DNA of 47,450 nt from Acanthaster planci (lineage: Eukaryota; Echinodermata; Asteroidea; Valvatida; Acanthasteridae), in assembly GCF_001949145.1 (NCBI RefSeq), contig NW_019091385.1, forward strand, positions 637,361 through 684,810. Direction: 5' to 3'. Below are positions 21,086-28,649 of the stretch, one piece after another. The translations under genes were made by a program, and so were the position numbers. Below the pieces are notes generated by a model. It was not told the DNA's origin. It searched no databases and saw nothing but the letters and a program-made list of their open reading frames with translations. The stretch's first letter is position 1. Each line of letters begins with the position of its first letter.

Positions 21086-21430
21086 GAAAAGAATATTCTA
21101 TCAAAGAAATTGAAGCCATGTCACCCAAAGACCAAGAAAAGCTTTTTAATTTGTACGCAGTTAAGTTTGGTAAAGAAATTGTAAAAACTCTCGGTAACGC
21201 GATCCTAAGTTTGTATTCTCGCTTGCTCGGAATAGCCACTCCGGTCGATCTCCTGGGATTCAACGTCAATTTCAAATCAGAAAGACCTAAACGACGACCC
21301 GATTATAAGTCAAACTATGGGTCACTTACTTACCGAGGTTTGTTACAAGTACGGAGTTTACCTGTCACCATTGACAGCCCTGTTAATTATGACTAAACAT
21401 CTGGAGTTCAACAAAAGTTATATTATTATA
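20965..21430 (+). pseudogene. Conserved Polinton protein with hydrophobic tail
   Basis: The N-terminus is acidic and serine-rich (DDIKSILADSKSESTEESK), followed by basic and helical segments (SIKEIEAMSPKDQEKLFNLY). Near 21305 the homology passes to a second frame with CYKYGVYLSPLTALLIMTKH, a tyrosine/leucine-rich hydrophobic segment I associate with an uncharacterised Polinton protein. The first frame ends at 21396, and the second runs into the next gene, so the true end near 21420-21430 is approximate. The start is supported by the abutting AT-rich word. Function unknown; a virion or membrane-associated role is possible given the capsid gene cluster. Confidence 0.5.
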
Positions 21431-21437
21431 AAAGAAG

Positions 21438-21790
21438 ATGTCAACAACAGAAGTGAGCACCCCAGCGAACCCAACGCCAGCGAACAGCCCGGTAAAATCT
21501 CAAATTCAGACGGTAACTAAAGCTAAAAATCCAAAACGTGTGGAACAAGGTAGGAAATTAGCCGAGCATAACAAAAAGATGAAGCAACAGCTCGCCAGGA
21601 TGAAATTCTTCAGCTCGGAAAATAAAATTAACGACTGTAGAGAACAGAAATTTAATCCTTGGTGGATTGGCCATTGGTGGTGGCCATAATTTGGAAAAAC
21701 CGACCAACTAAATTACAAGAACCAATTAGACGAACCAAATTACAAGAACCGATTAAAACCGACTGGCCCGAGATTTTCGATATAGAATAA
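21438..21790 (+). pseudogene. Small basic Polinton protein with degenerate membrane segment
   Basis: It starts MSTTEVSTPANPTPANSPVK, a low-complexity Thr/Pro-rich N-terminus. A strongly basic helical region follows (AKNPKRVEQGRKLAEHNKKM), of the kind seen in a short basic protein common in Polintons and possibly DNA-binding. Around 21655 a glycine-rich hydrophobic stretch (ILGGLAIGG) lies in another frame. The last part repeats the words TKLQEPI twice through a short DNA duplication (about 21704-21757) and ends PEIFDIE before TAA at 21788-21790. The frame changes make it a pseudogene. It is preceded by ATTATAAAAGAAG before the ATG. Confidence 0.45.
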
Positions 21791-21815
21791 ATTTACAAAC
21801 TCCTTAATATTAAAT

Positions 21816-22064
21816 ATGAGTAACGCTAAATCAATCGACGTAAACGGAATCGCAAATACGGTATACCACTGTGACGTCGTTTCGGCAAACTCCATGGGTT
21901 ATGCCATGCTATCGAGTAAGCTTTTAAAACTTAAACCGTCAGACCTAAATAAATTATCTGCCGAAGATGCACTGAAATTGACCACGCTGTCAAGCGGTGC
22001 GTTAGCTACCCAGGGTTGGTTGGTGGTGCAAGGTATATTGCCCGCGAGCCTGCCCACCGCTTAA
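21816..22064 (+). CDS. Small conserved Polinton protein, intact
   Basis: An 82-residue open frame: SNAKSIDVNGIANTVYHC, then SANSMGYAMLSSKLLKLK, then SAEDALKLTTLSSGALATQG and a hydrophobic C-terminus (WLVVQGILPASLP). The pattern of a short N-terminal helix, a loop with LKLKPSDLNKL and a second hydrophobic helix recurs in small proteins of this element family. I know no function, and two weak membrane helices are possible. The gene is intact, starts after TTAATATTAAAT and ends 40 bases before the next gene, consistent with a plus-strand gene run from 18376 to 23479. Confidence 0.62.
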   Translation: MSNAKSIDVNGIANTVYHCDVVSANSMGYAMLSSKLLKLKPSDLNKLSAEDALKLTTLSSGALATQGWLVVQGILPASLPTA

Positions 22065-22103
22065 GTCGACTTTTTTAAATCGTTATTTTAAAGTTAAAGT
22101 GAA

Positions 22104-23479
22104 ATGGCCGAAGGAGGAGTTGATCCGGAGGAAATACCTCTCTTGGAAGATCAAAATCAAAAAATAAACGTCCAAGATTTTGTCGACAATAACTTTCCTT
22201 CAGATCGACAAGAAACATCCTTTATAGAAGGTGCAACAGAAGAAGAAGAGCCGACAGATACCTTCAATACCCGCAGCACGGCTGGATCAAAAACAACGAC
22301 GTCAGTTAAACCAAAACTGTACTTAAATCCCCAACCAGGTTCCGGCCCAGAGGTAACTAATCCAAAAGTCGATAAATTTTACGAAAATTACCGTGACATG
22401 AGTAGAGCGGACGTACCAGAAGACCTAAATTACAATTTATTTGTATATCGAGAAAATAAAGGGCTATTTTTTAAATGTGTGGAAATATGGGCAAAAAAGG
22501 CAGTACTATTAACGAGTAACAAGAAAGGGGAAGTTGGTCAATTTATAACTCTCGATACGATCGCCGAACACGCAAGAGTGGTTGGATATTCCGGGACAGG
22601 CTTTGTTCAAAACATCCTAAGATTTCATGATTACGGCAAAAAAGTAGCCCGGGCGAGCCAGAGTTTAACAACGATTCAACCAGAACAAATCGAGCTAAAG
22701 AAATTACCCGCAGCCGCAGATCGAGTTAGCAAAATTGTCCAAGATCTGATCGGAGAAAATAAATTTGTGCGAACAGAAAGATTAAACTATCGCGAGTTAG
22801 CCGCCTTGGACGAATCGTTACAAACCACCAAAGGGGCAATAATCTTAAATCAGGATAAATTAGATCGATTAGACGATAAGATTCAACAATTAGAAGAAGC
22901 CTCGACAGATGCAGAAAGAGAAGAACTCCGGGAGCAGTTAGCCAATTTACAAATCGAGAGAACCGGGAGATTGAAAATCATAAATAGAAATACGGATAAA
23001 CTTTGTACGCAAATCAATCGAATTAAAGAAACGATTACAGCAGTGATGGATTCCGATTTGACACTACGCGAGAGCATTAGAATTCTATTTCGGGAGCAAG
23101 GCATCACGATTGTAAGCATTTTAACGGCTTTTGGATTGGCCGTGAGTCCATTGTTAGTAGCATCGTAGCTGGCGTCAGAGCTGTTGGCAAGCCAAGTCCT
23201 GCGCCTGTACCTGCACCTGAACCTCCACCTAAACCAACGCCAGCTCCCCCCTCCAAAGGCGGAATTACTGATTGGATCAAACGGCAATTATGGAATTTGG
23301 CAAATGTGTTGAAGAAACTCGGGTTGAAAGCGCTCGCGGCATTGCCCGCAATCATAGGTAGCGTTTTAAGTTGGATTTTTAACGTGGCGAGTAAAGCGGT
23401 CGGATGGGCAGCAGAGCACGTGTGGACTTTGTTTGTAGGCGTAGGTGTTTTGATTTTGACGTACGTGCAAAAGATGTAA
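22104..23479 (+). pseudogene. Large conserved Polinton protein: acidic head, coiled coil, membrane tail
   Basis: 354 codons are open from 22104. Residues 1-75 are acidic and low-complexity. About 85-200 form a folded region (VDKFYENYRDMSRADVPEDL; GLFFKCVEIWAKKAVLLTS). Residues 255-315 form a strong coiled coil (DKLDRLDDKIQQLEEASTDA). The most conserved part is LRESIRILFREQGITIVSIL, leading into a membrane helix. A frame change near 23150 moves on to a Pro-rich linker (SPAPVPAPEPPPKPTPAP), an amphipathic region (ITDWIKRQLWNLANVLKKLG) and two hydrophobic stretches ending at 23479. The LFREQGIT motif with the Pro linker and hydrophobic tail is familiar from Polintons across animals. Its role is unknown; virion membrane or scaffold function is a guess. 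Confidence 0.65.
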
Positions 23480-23494
23480 AAAGGCCAAAAAATT

Positions 23495-23528
23495 AAACCT
23501 CACCTTAAATTCAAGGCAAGGTTTTTTT
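23495..23528. terminator. Hairpin at the convergence of the two gene blocks
   Basis: AAACCT pairs with AGGTTT and CCTT with AAGG around a short loop. A T run follows on the plus strand and an A run precedes it (T-rich on the minus strand). It sits between the ends of convergent genes (23479 and 23548), fitting a bidirectional 3'-end signal. Confidence 0.55.
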
Positions 23529-23547
23529 ACGCCTTGGATCAAACCAT

Positions 23548-24772
23548 TTAAGTCAAAACTTTATACAACATAAAACCGAGGACACCCACAGCAACGGCTC
23601 CAACGGTTAAAGACAGTTTTTCTTCGTTGTGTGCATCTAAAGGTTTGCTCGCTGGTTGTTGAAGTTGCTTTGGTCGAGTGGGTAACAGTTCTGGTTGCCT
23701 TGGTTCACTCACTTCGGTCACTTTTGGGATTTCTCCCGAATTCAAACTCGGTACGTAACTAGTCTTCATATCTACAGTCGCGATTTGTAAATTATTGTTG
23801 TAACCCTCAAAAGTGCCGATGGTCCATGTCCGAGGGCACTAGGTATATAACCCTGGGGCTACTACAAAGTTTAAAGGTGTTTTTGCGTATTACAACGAAT
23901 CTTGAAATTGGTCGATCGACTGTTCGAGATTGGGGTCCGAATTAATTAAAGATTCCACGATTGTAATAAATTGCCATTGCACGTCTAATCTGGTGCCGAC
24001 CGGTGGCTAAAACGCTGGTCTTGGTTTGTGCCTGTGCCCCGAGTAACGCGTAGACGTAAGCGTGGATAGACTCGTTTACTTTGGTGATTCCCACGTCTGT
24101 CAACCGAGACTTTTTAAGAATAAAATCCCACCAGGCCAAAGTGACCGCATCCGACTGTGAAATCCAGGTGACCGTGTAGGTACTCGCGTGACAAGAACCT
24201 TTAAGTGATTTTGCCCATCCAAATCCCATGTAAGTAGATCCCGCGTATTTACCGTTGGTCACGTGTAAATCGTGCGCATCGTAGTTTTTACCCAGGACAG
24301 GTACGTAACTGTTGTCGTAATAAGCGGTTTCTAATCCGTTTGACAAAGTGTCGCGACTTTGTTTGTACGATCTGTTTGGGTCTACTCCGTATAAAAGGCA
24401 CGTGTCCGTAAACTTCCGATGATCGTAATTATTGTGTAACGCGTCAAATACGTCGTTGCTCAGAATGGGCATCACGCAGTCGTAAAATATTTTTTGTACG
24501 GTGTAATATACATGAAAGTTAAATAAAGCCGAGACGTATGGATTGGGGTCAGACAGCAGATCAAAACCTACCCCGCAGGCCGTCGTTGCTCAATAGACCG
24601 CAAAATTAAATTGATTTTGTTAAAACGAAATCGGCTCGGTCACCCAGCGATTGACTGCTTCGTCCGTTGTTACTTTTGGTAATTTATACGCGTACATTAA
24701 ATTTGGAAACTCGGCTGAAAAGGAATTTTCTTCGTTGACTAAAATTGTTAGGCTACTAAAGTAGTCTCCCAT
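23548..24772 (-). pseudogene. Candidate virion protein with C-terminal membrane anchor
   Basis: Start at 24770-24772: MGDYFSSLTILVNEENSFSA, then MYAYKLPKVTTDEAVNRWV. Two in-frame stops follow. The frame resumes with DLLSDPNPYVSALFNFHVYY and stays open to about 23942 through YVPVLGKNYDAHDLHVTNGK, HASTYTVTWISQSDAVTLAW and VYALLGAQAQTKTSVLATG. Frame changes then lead through LNFVVAPGLY and FEGYNNNLQIATVD to a Pro-rich linker and terminal membrane segment (LTVGAVAVGVLGFMLYKV). The total of about 400 codons resembles a recurrent Polinton protein I take to be structural, but I cannot assign a fold. It is the last gene of the minus-strand block and ends near the hairpin at 23495. Confidence 0.55.
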
Positions 24773-24785
24773 TTATTTTATAAGT
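24773..24785 (-). promoter_or_regulatory. TAAATG-type initiator
   Basis: On the minus strand ACTTATAAAATAA runs into ATGG, giving TAAATGG, similar in form to late-gene initiators of poxviruses and other large DNA viruses. The role is inferred. Confidence 0.48.
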
Positions 24786-24852
24786 TTTTATTTTTATTTT
24801 AAAGGAGGTGCCGTCGGTTGGGTCGCTTCTCGATAAGCGGGTGGTTAGTCTA

Positions 24853-26302
24853 TCAGACAGATATCGGACCGACTTTATAAAACTTATTTGCCAAATTTTC
24901 ATAAGAACCTTTTTTTAAAACCACCGCCCATTCGTTGGCTAGCGCTTCTGCTCTTTCGTTGACTTGGCGTTCAAATTCTTCTTTAGAAGTTTCTTGCAAT
25001 TTTGTAGACGTACTCGATCTGATCTTTTCTTTCATTTCGTTAAACTTTTTAAGCTCGGATAAAATAAGGACAAATTCCTCCTGGGATATATCACCGTCTT
25101 CATCGCATGAGATACGTATTCCTCTATGGTGTTTAATTTAGCATCTGCCAACATTTGAATTTGGTCGTGTTTTTTAGTTTTATGGGTGAGTCTACGAGAG
25201 GTGTATTTCAATATCGCATAAGCACCAAACGCATCGATAGCGATGCCTTCCATCACAAGTCCGACGGGTCCGGTAACGACGCCTAAAATAGCGTGAATGC
25301 CGACAGCTGCCGAGGTCGCGCCCAGTGCTTCTACGCCGTACTTTTTAACAGAAAAAGTCAAGTCACGGATGTTTCTGCGTTCTAACTTTTTAAGCGTTTT
25401 ACACGTCACGGGTGTTGAGGTGCAAGGCTCGGTAGCTATCACGTATAGCAAGTCAAAAGACTGCCCGTTATAAAAATTTTTAAATACATTTAATTGTTTG
25501 CAATGAATAAACGCGAGTTTCAAGGGGTTTAAATCGTACTTGCCTTCATAAATAACGTTGAGTAATGGCCAAAGTGACCCGTTTAGATTCTGAGTGAACC
25601 TTAAAAGAAACGCCTGGAATCGAGTTCAACAAAAAGTGAAACCAGTCCATGTTATAATAACCGGGAGACACCACGATGCTTCCTCTTTGACCCTCGGGTA
25701 ATGGTTGAGATGAACTTTGAGAAAGAAGTCTGTCGTATATAGGTTACGTTAGCCCCGTAAAAAAACAGTCTTTTAGTTAATTCTCTTCTGGGTCTCGTGG
25801 GTGTCAAGGGGGAGTTTGTGGTAGGTCGAGTTGGGGGATTCCCTTTATAAATTTCATCCAAGGCCCGTCTGTGCCCCTCGAGCAGTGCAGCTGATTTGAC
25901 TTTTTTATCATCGATATCATAAGCTAAACAAGCTCGCGTTTCTAATGGTTGTCTTTGGTTTAACTGATCTTCTAAAGCTGCGATTTCTTGGTTTAGCTGC
26001 TCAATTTCATCAGCGATGATTCTAATTTCTTCCGCTAAATTGCCTCTTTTACTTGCTTGGATCAATCTGATTTTAGCTGTTTGCACTAATTCTGAATTGG
26101 GAGATACTTCCGTTCTTTCCTCTGAAGGTATTCCAGGCGGTCGTTCGCCATGGACCCCCACGGGCCTAGCATCCCACTCAATTTCAGTGGCGTTTGTTAT
26201 ATTCTTGACTCGGACGACTTTGTCGCCTTTGGTGTTTTTAATGACATCTTTCAATTTAAACTTCTGCTCGCTCTCAGTTAAGTAAAATGTGTGAGTCTCC
26301 AT
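24853..26302 (-). pseudogene. Large Polinton protein with coiled coil, glycine-rich core and EF-hand-like loop
   Basis: Start at 26300-26302: METHTFYLTESEQKFKLKDV. Around residues 70-110 there is a helical, coiled-coil-prone region (NLAEEIRIIADEIEQLNQEI). A Pro/Thr-rich linker follows. After a frame change near 25700 come VVSPGYYNMDWFHFLLNSI and a conserved core, then FSVKKYGVEALGATSAAVGI with hydrophobic, glycine-rich helices. A further frame change near 25115 carries DEDGDISQEEFVLILSEL, which fits positions 3-12 of an EF-hand calcium loop but lacks a clear Asp at position 1. It ends with a charged helix at 24853. Total about 480 codons. I recognise the pattern from Polintons, function unknown. 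Calcium binding is inferred from the loop only. Confidence 0.55.
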
Positions 26303-26314
26303 TTTATTATATAC
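26303..26314 (-). promoter_or_regulatory. AT-rich initiator abutting start at 26302
   Basis: On the minus strand GTATATAATAAA runs into ATGG. Same arrangement as at other starts in the element; the role is inferred. Confidence 0.42.
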
Positions 26315-26327
26315 GTTTTGAAAAATC

Positions 26328-26812
26328 TTATTTGGCGAGGTTTAATTTGTCGAGGGCGTTTTCCCAGTACTTATCCAAAACTTGAAATAGATCTTTCACT
26401 TTTAAATCGTCCTCACCGGTTGTCTCTTGATAACATACCACGATTAAGGCCTTTAACGCTTTACCTCTGAAGATCTTACCGTTTAAAACTTGGTTTAACT
26501 TATATTCTATTTCACCCGCTTTTTTAAGCAAATGTTACATTTTTGTAGGGTTTTTCTCCATTTTGGTGGTGGCGGTTTTTTCCAAACGTGATGCTTGTAA
26601 TATCTGTCTTCCATGTCTACAGGGGTGTATGAGGAAACCCATCCAAAAATTAGACCGCAATGTTTCCAAGCGTATCTTTCGTCTATTTCAAGAATTTGGT
26701 GCTCGCACATGTTTTTGGGTCTTGGAGGGTTGGCTAGCGGGGGTCTGGGTTTTCTACCTTCTCTATGTACTTCTTTCAGGTTGAGCAAGTGACAAAGTTC
26801 TGCGTCTGTCAT
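26328..26812 (-). pseudogene. Zinc-ribbon protein, possibly a TFIIB/late-transcription-factor type
   Basis: Start at 26810-26812. The N-terminus is helical then Pro/Arg-rich (KPRPPLANPPRPKNMCEH). The pair C-x2-H followed 16 residues later by W-K-H-C-G-L-I-F resembles half of a zinc ribbon in which one cysteine may be lost. Near 26520 the homology passes to a second frame: IEYKLNQVLNGKIFRGKALK, then ALIVVCYQETTGED and a helical tail to 26328. A zinc ribbon followed by a helical domain with a K-x-LNQ and GKALKAL pattern is reminiscent of TFIIB-like and viral late transcription factors. That is inference from layout, and I could not confirm the family. A late transcription factor would fit the AT-rich initiators and hairpins of the element. 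Confidence 0.45.
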
Positions 26813-26851
26813 TTTTTATTAATAGTCCATTTATTTAACAAACGAGTGATG

Positions 26852-26895
26852 AAAAAAAACCCCCAGTTATTCCGAGGAATAACCGAGGTTAAATT
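26852..26895 (-). terminator. Hairpin plus T-tract after the gene at 26935-27674
   Basis: GTTATTCC (26866-26873) pairs with GGAATAAC (26876-26883). On the minus strand the stem extends through C/G pairs and G/T wobbles into GGGGG, followed by eight Ts. The wobbles work only in minus-strand RNA, matching the gene that ends at 26935. Confidence 0.62.
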
Positions 26896-26934
26896 GATTT
26901 TTCAGATTTAATCGACTTTTAGTTTCACAGGAGA

Positions 26935-27674
26935 TTAAAATCCGCTCAACACTTGCAATGCCGACTTACTCGAAATTAGTCCGTCCTTTCTAATTTTCAA
27001 CATTGCCACTGTCACTCTATACCAAACACTAGCGCCGCAAGACAGTGAACCGTGGGTACCGTAGTATACGTCTTTTGCACAAATAAATGATTGCGCGTCG
27101 AATCTCTTATTGATAAATTTATCGATAATTGACGAATTGGTAGATCTTTTTTGCTGATCAAATAGCAAAGCACATGGATCTATTTTAACGTACATTTGGT
27201 TTTTAGCCGTATAAGGCGGTTTAACTCCGTACTCTATTTTATTAAGGTCATCGATATCGCGACTGGCTTTGTAGGCATTTATTGTGTTAGACGGGAGATT
27301 AGACTCTTGAGATTCGATAAATTTATAAACGGCCAAATTTATGTGATCGAGTACATTTGTCGTAGGTTGCTGTATTTGATAGCAAATTTGACGGCCTTGG
27401 ATTTTTCGGGCGTGTTATCTCGAGTGCCTTATTTGTAAAGTGGGTTTATACTGTAACAGGGTTCTATCGTCATAATCAACAAGCATTTATTTTGGCAGTT
27501 GTGATGGTAAAAAATGGGTGAAGTGCATTGACTAACTTGAGCCCCTTCTTTAATCGCAGGTTTTGAAATGATTAATTTACTCGGGTCAAAGGGACTGTAG
27601 GTGACATTGTGGTCGCAGTTGTCGGCATTGAGACGCTCATGGTCATCTGAAACAATAAATACTTGGGTTGACAT
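26935..27674 (-). pseudogene. Unrecognised Polinton protein
   Basis: Start at 27672-27674: MSTQVFIVSDDHERLNADNC, followed by a compact mixed region with several cysteines (SPIFYHHNCQNKCLLIMTIE). The first frame ends at 27429. Similarity of style resumes in another frame with NLAVYKFIESQESNLPSNT and IEYGVKPPYTAKNQMYVKID, and stays open through DAQSFICAKDVYYGTHGSLS and ASVWYRVTVAMLKIRKDG to a stop at 26935. I cannot tie it to a family and see no catalytic pattern. It was considered as the missing protease but lacks an ordered His-Asp-Cys set. It probably joins the structural or accessory genes of the minus-strand block. The link between the two halves is inferred from adjacency. Confidence 0.4.
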
Positions 27675-27822
27675 GGTTCTGATTTTCCTGGCTTTGACTT
27701 AAATTTTTCTCATTTTTACCAGGCCGCATCCATTAATTTGGGTGGGATTTCTACTTTAATTAAATGTTCAACGTTAACGTCGTATTCAATAGTTAGTCCA
27801 ATTTTGTATAAATTGCGTCGAG

Positions 27823-28264
27823 TTATTCGCTAAATCGGGCAGTGGCTCGTTTTCTCGCACGTCTCAGCTTTCTATGCTTGCCGTCTACGAGCACCACGTG
27901 ATCCATTCCTTCCAACTCGACACAATTTACGCAGCAGGTGCAATATGTACAACCAAAACATTCGATACAATGGGTGCACTCGTAACAGTCCTCGCAACTA
28001 TCCAAGGCATTTGAATTTTGGCAGTCATATGAATTAAAACAAGCCACACAATTTATACATCTACGGCAATCGTCACAGGTGGAGCAGTCATGACATCTTG
28101 TGCAATCGTTAAATTGGTGACAATTGTGGCATTCTTTACAATCGGTGCATTTGCATAAACTTTTGGAATTTAAACAACGAAAGCAATCATACGAATCTAT
28201 CAAACCGATCGAATTTCGTGTCTTTGCAAAAATAACAATTCACGTTTGTAGTTTGATCTACCAT
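27823..28264 (-). pseudogene. Cys-every-third-residue protein (CxxC array)
   Basis: Start at 28262-28264 (MVDQTTNVNCYFCKDTKFD). A frame change near 28200 is followed by an open stretch in which cysteine recurs at C-x-x-C-x-x-C spacing, for example CTDCKECHNCHQ, CTRCHDCSTCDDCRRCINC and CEDCYECTHCIECFGCTYC. I count 26 cysteines in about 90 residues. It ends in a basic tail (KHRKLRRARKRATARFSE). Strict triplet spacing suggests either a multi-metal cluster or a narrow repeat solenoid with a Cys ladder, and the basic tail suggests nucleic-acid contact. It is the first gene inside the right terminal repeat, transcribed inward. No named family is claimed. The single frame break near the N-terminus makes it a recent pseudogene. 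Confidence 0.68.
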
Positions 28265-28274
28265 TTATTTTTTA
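28265..28274 (-). promoter_or_regulatory. TAAATG-type initiator
   Basis: On the minus strand CATAAAAAATAA runs into ATGG, again giving TAAATGG at a start codon. The role is inferred from recurrence. Confidence 0.45.
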
Positions 28275-28312
28275 TGTAGTGTTTATTTATTTTTTTCGTT
28301 TTTTTATAACGG

Positions 28313-28585
28313 GTAAGTGACGGGAGGTCCCTTTTTTGTTTGAGAGTGATTGTTTGAGAGTGATTATTTGTGCGATCGGTGCTGGTCAAAGAAAAAAGTG
28401 CACCAGGGTTAAAAGGTAAGTGGGAATCACCGGCGCGAGTGGGTGAAAGGGGAGTTGGCATCAAGTCACAAGTTGTTTACAGGAAAAGTGCGCGCGGGGG
28501 TCAAGAGTTCAAGGTCAGTGAAGTGAGAATCCCCGGCATGAGTGAGTGAAAGGGGAGGAAAGGGTAGGTCCTCCAGAATTGGCTA
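28313..28585. repeat. ~103-bp subterminal repeats
   Basis: Units beginning GTAAGTGA (28313), GTAAGTGG (28416) and TGAAGTGAG (28519) are spaced exactly 103 bases. The second and third share GAATC.CCGGC..GAGTG.GTGAAAGGGGAG. They lie between the Cys-array gene and the right terminal repeat. Confidence 0.72.
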
Positions 28586-28598
28586 TTTCCTACTACTA

Positions 28599-28642
28599 GG
28601 GGGCCCCTTTCAAACCGGGTCTAAATGGTCACCGGCCCTAAC
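28599..28642 (-). repeat. Right terminal inverted repeat of the Polinton
   Basis: It contains CAAACCGGGTCTAAATGGTC and GGGGGCCCC. Its reverse complement aligns with 15700-15745. Similarity fades outward after GGCCCTAAC, so this is taken as the element edge, to within a few tens of bases. Confidence 0.88.
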
Positions 28643-28649
28643 CAGCTCA

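Larger units (their letters stand above)
15700..28642 (+). mobile_element. Maverick/Polinton endogenous virus-like element
   Basis: It is bounded by inverted repeats (15700-15745 and 28599-28642; about 41 of 44 aligned positions agree, with one gap). Between them are the family hallmarks: protein-primed DNA polymerase C-terminus, DDE integrase, hexon-like capsid and A32-like ATPase, plus about ten accessory genes in two convergent blocks. The length of 12.9 kb is below the usual 15-20 kb, largely because most of the polymerase between the left repeat and motif B is missing. No adenovirus-type cysteine protease was recognised. The outer ends show no clear 6-bp target duplication, so the exact termini may be eroded. 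Most genes are disrupted, so the element is an inactive fossil. Confidence 0.92.

Noticed and set aside
22883-23355. Two minus-strand frames rich in Arg and Gly opposite 22104-23479
   Set aside because: They are antisense shadows of the Pro-rich linker and coiled coil of the plus-strand gene.
20779-26895. Bacterial intrinsic terminators
   Set aside because: The DNA is eukaryotic and the element virus-like. I list the hairpins as 3'-end signals without implying bacterial transcription.
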